DNA from: RGIG4079 sp045637505
Lineage (GTDB): Bacteria; Bacteroidota; Bacteroidia; Bacteroidales; Muribaculaceae
Assembly (NCBI GenBank): GCA_045637505.1
Contig: JAZTZO010000028.1
Span: 1 to 64,000 of the forward strand
Direction of reading: 5' to 3'
DNA length: 64,000 bases
Positions within the stretch are counted from its first letter, which is position 1; each line of letters starts with the position of its first letter. Below are positions 57,765 through 64,000 of the stretch, one piece after another. Both the position numbers and the translations under genes were made by a program. Below the pieces are notes generated by a model. It searched no databases. It was not told where the DNA came from and saw only the letters and a list, made by a program, of their open reading frames with translations.

Positions 57765-59024
57765 ATGAATCATACTCCCTCATCTCATCGTGTTCACATC
57801 GCTTTCTTTGGGCGATGCAACAGTGGAAAATCATCGTTGATTAATGCCTTGACGGGGCAAGAGGTGGCTATTGTATCGGAGATAGCGGGGACTACTACCG
57901 ATTCGGTATTGAAGCCTATCGAACTGCTCGGAGTAGGTGCTACAATATTGATTGATACCCCGGGACTCGATGACAACACTCCCCTCGGCAATCAACGCAA
58001 GGCCCAATCACTTAAAGCTATCAACAAAACCGATATTGCTGTGATACTTTTCCACGACAATGATACCTCTATCGAAGAAGCATTAATCGCACAACTCTCA
58101 GCACGAAAAACACCTATTATCGGTGTCATTTCAAAGTGCGACACTATACAAAATCGTGCATCGCTCATTTCAAAAGTCAATAATATTATCGGGTCAGAGC
58201 CTATCGCTTTAAGTGTCACAACAAAAGAGGGTATCGACCTATTATTATCTCGATTAGTGGCATTGTCGCAACACGAAACACGCCTCATCACCGAAGGAGT
58301 ATGCTCGTCTGGTGACATGGTGGTGCTCGTGATGCCCCAAGATGCACAAGCGCCTAAAGGAAGATTGATAAAACCACAAGTAGAAGTGATTCGCGAACTC
58401 CTCGACCGTGGGTGCAACACACTTTGCACTACACCCGAGGGACTTCAGGCGTCACTCAATGCATTAAAAACTCCACCCCAACTCATCATCACCGACTCAC
58501 AAGTATTTGCCTCGGTTAATGCCATTATTGAGGAATATCGATATAATACAACCGCCTCCCCTACCTCAAGCAAAAGCGAAAACAGAGGGTGTACGGCAAC
58601 GCAGGGAGAGGGTAAATTCCCACTTCTCACCTCTTTCTCAATCCTTTTTGCTCGTTATAAAGGCGACATCGACACATTTATAGAAGGAGGCAAAAAACTG
58701 CTCTCGCTCACGCCATCATCACGCATATTGATAGCCGAAGCATGCAGCCACATACCACAAAACGAAGATATCGGGCGCGTAAAACTCCCTCGAATGCTTC
58801 GCAATCGCATTGGAGAAAGCCTGAAAATCGACATTGTGGGAGGCAACGATTTCCCCACCGACCTATCGCAATATGACCTTGTGATACACTGCGGTGCGTG
58901 TATGTTTAATCGTCAACTCGTTATGAGTCGTGTGGCTCAATCTAAAACACAAAACATCCCCATCACCAACTACGGCATCGCCATCGCCACCCTCACCGGC
59001 ATCATAGACAAAGTGGCATATTAA
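57765..59024 (+). CDS. hydF: [FeFe] hydrogenase maturation GTPase HydF
   Basis: 419 residues. The GTPase domain carries FGRCNSGKSSLINALTGQ (G1), the G2 Thr region EIAGTTTDSV, DTPGLDD (G3) and SKCD (G4). A dimerisation region follows, then the Fe-S cluster domain with the conserved C-terminal HCGACMFNRQLVMSR plus an upstream EACSH. HydF is the scaffold on which HydE and HydG assemble the diiron unit before transfer to the hydrogenase. It lies 1.5 kb from hydG, separated by two accessory genes and a gene remnant. Confidence 0.94.
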   Translation: MNHTPSSHRVHIAFFGRCNSGKSSLINALTGQEVAIVSEIAGTTTDSVLKPIELLGVGATILIDTPGLDDNTPLGNQRKAQSLKAINKTDIAVILFHDNDTSIEEALIAQLSARKTPIIGVISKCDTIQNRASLISKVNNIIGSEPIALSVTTKEGIDLLLSRLVALSQHETRLITEGVCSSGDMVVLVMPQDAQAPKGRLIKPQVEVIRELLDRGCNTLCTTPEGLQASLNALKTPPQLIITDSQVFASVNAIIEEYRYNTTASPTSSKSENRGCTATQGEGKFPLLTSFSILFARYKGDIDTFIEGGKKLLSLTPSSRILIAEACSHIPQNEDIGRVKLPRMLRNRIGESLKIDIVGGNDFPTDLSQYDLVIHCGACMFNRQLVMSRVAQSKTQNIPITNYGIAIATLTGIIDKVAY

Positions 59025-59116
59025 GGACTCCTTTTTTTGAACATTTTTGAGCATTTTTTGTTTTGTTTTCATAGATTCAGCTAAAATCATTTGAAAACAT
59101 CTAATAGGAATTTATT

Positions 59117-59473
59117 ATGGCAAGAAATGCGACAATGGGGAGCATTTTCCTCGAATTTCTCACACAAAGCAATGACATGAGCAATCGTTTCATTGCCACC
59201 GAAATTGATGAGATAGTAAAAAACGATGAGTGTGCCGAGATGTTTGACATCCTCATTATAAATGCGTTGGGACACAAGTGTCCTATATGCGAGTCAACCA
59301 TAGATTCGGCTATAGGCTATATCATAAGCCGATGCCACAACGAAATCAACTCTAGCAACTACGATGACACACAAAAACACCTCGAGCGTCAACAAAGCAC
59401 CGACTTCTACAACCAAGCCGCCCAAAACCTCAAAAATCATTTCCGCTCTGTCGGACTGCTCTATCATTGCTAA
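59117..59473 (+). CDS. Hypothetical protein
   Basis: 118 residues, no membrane segment. A possible metal-binding KCPICES (C-x-x-C) lies near residue 55 and further Cys/His residues occur (SRCHNEI, YHC at the C-terminus). Mostly helical. No family recognised. It follows hydF by 92 bp on the same strand and precedes the catalase gene. Codon use is core-like. Confidence 0.6.
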   Translation: MARNATMGSIFLEFLTQSNDMSNRFIATEIDEIVKNDECAEMFDILIINALGHKCPICESTIDSAIGYIISRCHNEINSSNYDDTQKHLERQQSTDFYNQAAQNLKNHFRSVGLLYHC

Positions 59474-59504
59474 AACTGGTTTGTGATTCTAATTATAGTT
59501 GTTT

Positions 59505-60959
59505 ATGGATAAAAAACATCTTACGTCGGCCAATGGGCGACCTATTGCCGACAATCAAAACATTCAGACTGCCGGAGTGCGCGGACCGGTGTTGATGCAA
59601 GACCCTTGGTTTCTCGAAAAACTCGGTCATTTCGATCGCGAAGTGATTCCCGAACGACGCATGCACGCTAAAGGCGCAGGGGCATACGGCACATTTACCG
59701 TGACTCACGACATTACACAATACACTCGTGCCTCAATATTCAGTCAAGTGGGTAAACAGACGGAGTGTTTCGTGCGTTTCTCTACCGTGGCAGGCGAACG
59801 AGGTGCCGCCGATGCCGAGCGCGACATTCGTGGATTTGCCATGAAGTTTTATACCGACGAGGGAAATTGGGATCTCGTGGGGAACAATACCCCTGTATTT
59901 TTCTTACGCGACCCACTGAAATTCCCTGACCTCAACCATGCCATAAAACGCGACCCCAAAACCGGAATGCGTAGTGCCAACAATAATTGGGATTTCTGGA
60001 CATTGTTGCCCGAAGCGTTGCACCAAATCACCATTACCATGAGTCCGCGAGGTATTCCGTTATCCTATCGCCACATGCACGGTTTTGGCAGCCACACCTA
60101 TAGTTTCTACAATGCCGACAACAAACGCACATGGGTGAAGTTTCATCTTCGCACACTGCAAGACATTAAATGCCTCACCGACCAAGAGGCCGAAGCCATT
60201 ATTGCCAAGGATCGCGATTCGCATCTCCGCGACCTTTATAACAGCATCGAAAATGGCGACTATCCACGTTGGCTTTTCCAAGTGCAACTCATGAGTGAGG
60301 CGCAAGCCGCAAACTACCATATCAACCCCTTTGACCTCACTAAAGTGTGGCCTCACGGCGATTTCCCGTTGCACGATGTGGGAATTCTCGAACTCAATCG
60401 CAACCCCGAGAACTATTTTGCCGAAGTAGAGCAATCGGCCTTCAACCCCATGAACATTGTAGAGGGTATAGGGCTCTCTCCCGACAAGATGTTGCAAGGA
60501 CGTTTATTCTCCTACGGCGATGCCCAACGCTACCGTCTTGGGGTTAATGCACATCAAATACCGGTCAACCGACCTCGATGCCCATTCCACGCCTATCATC
60601 GCGACGGCGCAATGAGAGTAGATGGCAACTATGGCGACGCTATCAGTTATGAGCCCAATAGTTATGGTGAATGGCACGACTCGCCACACCTCAAAGAACC
60701 GCCATTGGCGATTCATGGCGATGCGTTCAACTACAACGAGCGAGAGTATGACGACGATTACTATACCCAACCGGGCAATCTATTCCGTCTCATGCCCAAA
60801 GAAGAGCAACAACTGCTTTTCGAAAACACAGCTCGTGCCATGGGCGATGCCGAACGTTTCATCAAAGAACGCCACATCACAAACTGCTACCGTGCCGACC
60901 CCGCCTACGGCATAGGCGTAGCCAAAGCACTCAACCTCCCTCTGCCCAAAATATTGTAA
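59505..60959 (+). CDS. katA: Haem catalase (small-subunit, KatA type)
   Basis: 484 residues from MDKKHLTSANGRPIADN (59505). RRMHAKGAGAYGTFTVTHD contains the catalytic His, FSTVAGERGAADAERDIRGF the conserved active-site region, NTPVFFLRDP the distal Asn region, and RLFSYGDAQRYRLG (about residue 330) the haem-ligand Tyr. It breaks down H2O2 to water and oxygen in the cytoplasm. In Bacteroides this gene is usually under OxyR. No clear OxyR site or -7 box is visible to me in the 31 bp upstream. A strong terminator follows at 61007. Confidence 0.96.
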   Translation: MDKKHLTSANGRPIADNQNIQTAGVRGPVLMQDPWFLEKLGHFDREVIPERRMHAKGAGAYGTFTVTHDITQYTRASIFSQVGKQTECFVRFSTVAGERGAADAERDIRGFAMKFYTDEGNWDLVGNNTPVFFLRDPLKFPDLNHAIKRDPKTGMRSANNNWDFWTLLPEALHQITITMSPRGIPLSYRHMHGFGSHTYSFYNADNKRTWVKFHLRTLQDIKCLTDQEAEAIIAKDRDSHLRDLYNSIENGDYPRWLFQVQLMSEAQAANYHINPFDLTKVWPHGDFPLHDVGILELNRNPENYFAEVEQSAFNPMNIVEGIGLSPDKMLQGRLFSYGDAQRYRLGVNAHQIPVNRPRCPFHAYHRDGAMRVDGNYGDAISYEPNSYGEWHDSPHLKEPPLAIHGDAFNYNEREYDDDYYTQPGNLFRLMPKEEQQLLFENTARAMGDAERFIKERHITNCYRADPAYGIGVAKALNLPLPKIL

Positions 60960-61006
60960 ACATCAAATATCTATTCAGATATATTGGTCAACTAAGTTAT
61001 AACACA

Positions 61007-61044
61007 ACAACGGCTATCGGGTGTCCGATAGCCGTTGTTATATT
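61007..61044 (+). terminator. Intrinsic terminator of catalase gene
   Basis: ACAACGGCTATCGG (61007-61020) pairs with CCGATAGCCGTTGT (61025-61038) around GTGT, followed by TATATTT. Perfect 14-bp stem. Confidence 0.85.
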
Positions 61045-61115
61045 TGTGATATGCGAGATGCAAGTAGGAATGTCAACGAAAATTTCGTATTCCTCACCCC
61101 GCATTAAATAGGTTT

Positions 61116-61445
61116 CTACTTTTTAAGGAAGCATGTTTTGAGGACAATGCTACTGCCGTCGATTTTGCAGTCAACCTCTTCGGGATTTTCAGTGAGGCGA
61201 ATGCTTTTCACTTTTGTGCCACGCTTAATTACCATTGATGAGCCTTTCACTTTGAGGTCTTTGATAACAGTTACTGCATCGCCGTCAAAAAGCTCTGCAC
61301 CATTACTATCTTTTGCTACATCATTCGCTTCTTCGGCATCATCGGGATTAAATTCGTGAGCACAGTCGGGACAAACATATAGTGACCCATCGAAGTAAAC
61401 ATATTCACCGCCGCACTTTGGGCATTTTGTAATTTCTTCAGCCAT
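61116..61445 (-). CDS. PhnA/YjdM-family zinc-ribbon protein
   Basis: 109 residues. The N-terminal zinc ribbon KCPKCGGEYVYFDGSLYVCPDC (two C-x-x-C knuckles) is followed by the PhnA core with LFDGDAVTVIKDLKVKGSS and IKRGTKVKSIRL. Despite the name alkylphosphonate utilisation protein, the function of PhnA/YjdM is not established. It is the last gene after asnS (22-bp gap), on the same strand. Confidence 0.92.
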   Translation of the reverse strand: MAEEITKCPKCGGEYVYFDGSLYVCPDCAHEFNPDDAEEANDVAKDSNGAELFDGDAVTVIKDLKVKGSSMVIKRGTKVKSIRLTENPEEVDCKIDGSSIVLKTCFLKK

Positions 61446-61467
61446 TTTCGTGTTGTCGTTTTAATAA

Positions 61468-62865
61468 TTAGAATTCACAATTGTTTGGAGTGCGTGGGAA
61501 TGGAATCACATCGCGAATGTTGGTCATACCAGTTACGAACAACAAGAGGCGCTCAAAACCAAGACCGAAACCTGCGTGAGGCACTGTACCGAAACGACGA
61601 GTGTCGAGATACCACCACATATCTTTCATTGGGATATTCATCTCTTCGATGCGACCCATGAGTTTGTCGTAGTTTTCTTCACGCACACTACCGCCAATGA
61701 TTTCACCGATTTGTGGGAACAACACATCGGTACCTTGAACTGTTTTACCATCTTCGTTGAGTTTCATGTAGAATGCCTTGATATCCTTTGGATAGTCGGT
61801 CATAATAACAGGTTTCTTGAAGTGTTCCTCAACGAGGTAGCGTTCATGTTCGCTCGCGAGGTCGCAACCCCAATATACTGGGAATTCAAATTTCTTACCA
61901 GCAGCGATTGCTTCTTCAAGAATCTTGATACCTTCGGTATAAGGCAAACGAATAAACTCGGTAGAAACTACTTCTTTAAGACGTTCAATCAAGCCTTTAT
62001 CAATCATATTATTGAGGAACTCAAGGTCATCTTTACAGTTTTCAAGAGCCCAGTTGATACAATATTTAATAAAGTCTTCTTCGAGGTCCATAAGGTCGCC
62101 AAGATCGGCAAAAGCTACTTCGGGCTCAATCATCCAGAACTCGGCCAAGTGGCGAGGAGTGTTTGAATTTTCGGCACGGAATGTAGGACCAAAAGTGTAA
62201 ATCGAACCGAGTGCAGTAGCAGCCAATTCACCTTCGAGCTGACCCGATACAGTGAGACTTGCTTGTTTGCCAAAGAAGTCATCATCATAAATGATAGACC
62301 CATTATCATCTTTCTTCAAGTCGTAGAGGTTCTTTGTTGTCACTTGGAACATTTGACCAGCACCTTCACAGTCCGAAGCTGTGATGATAGGAGTGTGGAA
62401 ATAGAAGAATCCATGGTCGTGGAAATATTTGTGAATAGCGATAGCCATGTGGTGGCGAATGCGGAACACTGCACCGAAAGTATTGGTGCGTGGACGCAAG
62501 TGAGCTTTTTCACGAAGGAATTCCATTGTGTGACCCTTCTTTTGCATTGGATATGTTTCAGGGTCGGCAGTGCCATAAATCTCTAGAGTTTCAGCTTGGA
62601 TTTCGGCTGTTTGGCCTTTTCCCATTGATTCTACAAGTTGACCAATCACATGAAGGCTCGCACCAGTAGTGATAGGTTTCAACTGTTCTTCATCAAATTT
62701 GGCCATATCAAAAACGATTTGAATGTTTTTGATAGTTGAACCATCGTTGAGTGCCACAAATTGCACATGCTTGTTACCACGACGGCTACGCACCCACCCT
62801 TTCACACTCACTTGTTGTCCAATGAGTTCAGGGTTAAATATATCTACTATTTTAGTTCTTTTCAT
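61468..62865 (-). CDS. asnS: Asparaginyl-tRNA synthetase
   Basis: 465 residues. An N-terminal OB-fold anticodon-binding domain (VSVKGWVRSRRGNKHVQFV) is followed by the class II catalytic core. Motif 2 is FRAENSNTPRHLAEFWMIEPE and motif 3 GFGLGFERLLLFVTGMTNIRDVIPFPRTP at the C-terminus. It charges tRNA-Asn with asparagine. It lies 33 bp after the RluB-like gene and ahead of the PhnA-like gene, probably one operon. Confidence 0.97.
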   Translation of the reverse strand: MKRTKIVDIFNPELIGQQVSVKGWVRSRRGNKHVQFVALNDGSTIKNIQIVFDMAKFDEEQLKPITTGASLHVIGQLVESMGKGQTAEIQAETLEIYGTADPETYPMQKKGHTMEFLREKAHLRPRTNTFGAVFRIRHHMAIAIHKYFHDHGFFYFHTPIITASDCEGAGQMFQVTTKNLYDLKKDDNGSIIYDDDFFGKQASLTVSGQLEGELAATALGSIYTFGPTFRAENSNTPRHLAEFWMIEPEVAFADLGDLMDLEEDFIKYCINWALENCKDDLEFLNNMIDKGLIERLKEVVSTEFIRLPYTEGIKILEEAIAAGKKFEFPVYWGCDLASEHERYLVEEHFKKPVIMTDYPKDIKAFYMKLNEDGKTVQGTDVLFPQIGEIIGGSVREENYDKLMGRIEEMNIPMKDMWWYLDTRRFGTVPHAGFGLGFERLLLFVTGMTNIRDVIPFPRTPNNCEF

Positions 62866-62898
62866 TACAAGTATATATCTGTTATTTATATTTTCAAA

Positions 62899-64000
62899 TC
62901 ATTCAAATGAGCCCATTTTCAAGTAGTTAACCTCTTCTTGAGTGAGGTAACGCCAACGGCCACGAGCAAGATTTTTCTTTGTGAGTCCTGCGAAATATAC
63001 ACGATCGAGTTTTGTCACATGATAACCGAGTGATTCAAAGATGCGACGCACAATGCGGTTGCGACCCGAGTGGATTTCGATACCAGCTTGGTTGCGATCT
63101 TTTTCGGTAGCGTAACTGATAGCGTCGGCATGGATTGGACCATCTTCAAGTTCAATACCATCGGCAATGCGTTGCATATCTTCTTCAGCGATATCTTTGT
63201 CGCACCACACATGGTAGATTTTTTTCTTCACATATTTAGGATGTGTCAATTTTGAAGCAAGGTCACCATCATTGGTCAATAGAAGCACACCTGTGGTGTT
63301 ACGGTCAAGACGGCCCACAGGATAGATGCGTTCATTGCAAGCACCTTTCACAAGGTCCATCACAGTTTTACGACCATTGGGGTCATCGCTTGTTGTAACT
63401 ACATCTTTTGGTTTATTGAGAAGGATATAGCATTTGCTTTCAAGAGCCACTACCTTTTCATCATATTCAACCACATCGCTGTGAGAGATTTTTGTCCCCA
63501 ATTCGGTCACTACAACGCCGTTGATTTTCACAAGACCTTGTTGAATCAATTCGTCAGCTTCACGGCGTGAGCAGATACCTGCGTTGGCCATAAACTTGTT
63601 TAGACGAATTTGTTCGTTTGGATCGGGAATAGGCATTTCATACTCGATGCGTTTAGGGCGTGGAGTAAAGCTCTTGCCCTTGTTTGGCATAATGCCTTGA
63701 TTATAATTTTGTTTTTTATTGCGACGCTGGTTGGGGTTAGGACGGCCTTGACCTTGTTGGCGATAACCTCCTTGGTTATTATACCCACCTTGATTGTTGT
63801 AACCGCCTTGATTACCATAACCACCTTGGCGATTATTGTTATAGCCACCTTGACGGTTGTTATTTTGGCGATAACCTCCTTGGCGATTATTATTATATCC
63901 ACCTTGGCGATAATTGTTTTGGCGATAACCACCTTGGTTATAACCTTCGCCACCTTCTCCATCTACTGGAGCATTATATTGATTTTGTTGGTAATTGTTA
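62899..64000 (-). CDS. rluB: Pseudouridine synthase, RluB/RsuA family, with long Gln/Asn/Gly/Tyr/Arg-rich N-terminal extension (5' end outside window)
   Basis: The enzyme part (63690-62899) has an S4 domain (IRLNKFMANAGICSRREADE), the catalytic PVGRLDRNTTGVLLLTNDGD with Asp, and GRNRIVRRIFESLGYHV. It makes pseudouridine in 23S rRNA. The Met at 63690 is not the start: the frame stays open in phase to 64000 with over 100 residues of units such as NNNRQGGYR and YNNQGGY. The true start lies beyond the window. The extension looks disordered, possibly RNA-binding through Arg-Gly/Tyr contacts. Such extensions are known to me in Bacteroidetes RluB-like proteins. Confidence 0.9.
   Translation of the reverse strand, partial: NNYQQNQYNAPVDGEGGEGYNQGGYRQNNYRQGGYNNNRQGGYRQNNNRQGGYNNNRQGGYGNQGGYNNQGGYNNQGGYRQQGQGRPNPNQRRNKKQNYNQGIMPNKGKSFTPRPKRIEYEMPIPDPNEQIRLNKFMANAGICSRREADELIQQGLVKINGVVVTELGTKISHSDVVEYDEKVVALESKCYILLNKPKDVVTTSDDPNGRKTVMDLVKGACNERIYPVGRLDRNTTGVLLLTNDGDLASKLTHPKYVKKKIYHVWCDKDIAEEDMQRIADGIELEDGPIHADAISYATEKDRNQAGIEIHSGRNRIVRRIFESLGYHVTKLDRVYFAGLTKKNLARGRWRYLTQEEVNYLKMGSFE

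Noticed and set aside
62899..63690. RluB-like gene starting at Met 63690
   Set aside because: The same frame remains open upstream to the window edge with the typical Gly/Gln/Asn/Tyr/Arg-rich extension, so this Met is internal.
63600..63962. 120-codon Ile/Val/Lys-rich ORF on the minus strand
   Set aside because: It is a low-complexity out-of-frame reading of the repetitive DNA encoding the RluB-like extension.
1..64000. tRNA, rRNA or tmRNA genes
   Set aside because: No cloverleaf, rRNA or SsrA-like sequence was noticed in the intergenic regions by eye; a covariance-model scan would settle this.

Overview
The window looks like a chromosome segment of a gut Bacteroidales (family not fixed from this sequence; a Muribaculaceae- or Bacteroides-like anaerobe is my guess). 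Evidence: many promoters carry the Bacteroidetes -7 box TAnnTTTG, some with a TTG/TTTG box 19-21 bp upstream. There is also a DUF4492-cydA-cydB operon, a BspA-like leucine-rich-repeat protein with a Por-type C-terminus, iorAB with paaK, an [FeFe] hydrogenase with hydE/hydG/hydF, and an RluB-like enzyme with a Gln/Asn/Gly/Tyr/Arg-rich extension. I see no rRNA, tRNA or CRISPR array.

Layout. 0-1.6 kb: a GIY-YIG protein and an unknown gene. 1.7-6.6 kb: cytochrome bd oxidase, flavodoxin-like protein, truncated YdeI-like protein, small winged-helix protein, GNAT. 6.6-9.4 kb: repeats, small accessory genes, a likely structured RNA, a coiled-coil protein. 9.4-12.5 kb: DMT transporter, 5'-nucleotidase-like HAD protein, ADP-ribosylglycohydrolase, membrane protein. 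12.6-18.7 kb: one minus-strand operon, nitrilase-iorA-iorB-aminotransferase-paaK-ACT, which fits 2-oxoacid/aryl-acid metabolism. It diverges from glnA at 18.9 kb. 20.3-24.9 kb: the 3' end of glnA with its terminator is duplicated around a DUF4143-type ATPase gene, and a third degraded copy lies beyond the BspA-like gene, so the glnA tail looks like an insertion hotspot. 24.9-29.4 kb: a frameshifted outer-membrane barrel, a TPR membrane regulator and a small HTH. 29.5-32.7 kb: metallopeptidase and threonine aldolase-like enzyme. 32.7-36.0 kb: McrBC-type restriction pair. 36.2-43 kb: rRNA/tRNA methyltransferase, Fic protein with palindromic operator candidates, DMT transporter, DUF2975/HTH pair and a patatin-TIGR04076-flavin reductase-lipoprotein operon. 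43-45.5 kb: TIR protein, a 50-residue Cys-rich protein and an unknown gene. 45.7-59.0 kb: the hydrogenase gene and hydE, then hydG and hydF, separated by two blocks of AT-rich accessory genes. 59-64 kb: catalase, PhnA-like protein, asnS and an RluB-like gene running off the end.

How it works together: the housekeeping frame (cyd, ior/paa, glnA, hyd, asnS) is interrupted by AT-rich accessory blocks carrying defence-like genes (McrBC, Fic, TIR, GIY-YIG), DUF4143 ATPases and small membrane proteins. The least explained item is a minus-strand operon at 48.6-50.9 kb. It encodes very small membrane proteins and proteins with intact or degenerate J-domain-like motifs, includes two ORFs of 26 and 44 codons, and is interrupted by a potential structured RNA. 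Related J-like, tail-anchored proteins lie at 56.4-57.5 kb on the other side of hydG.
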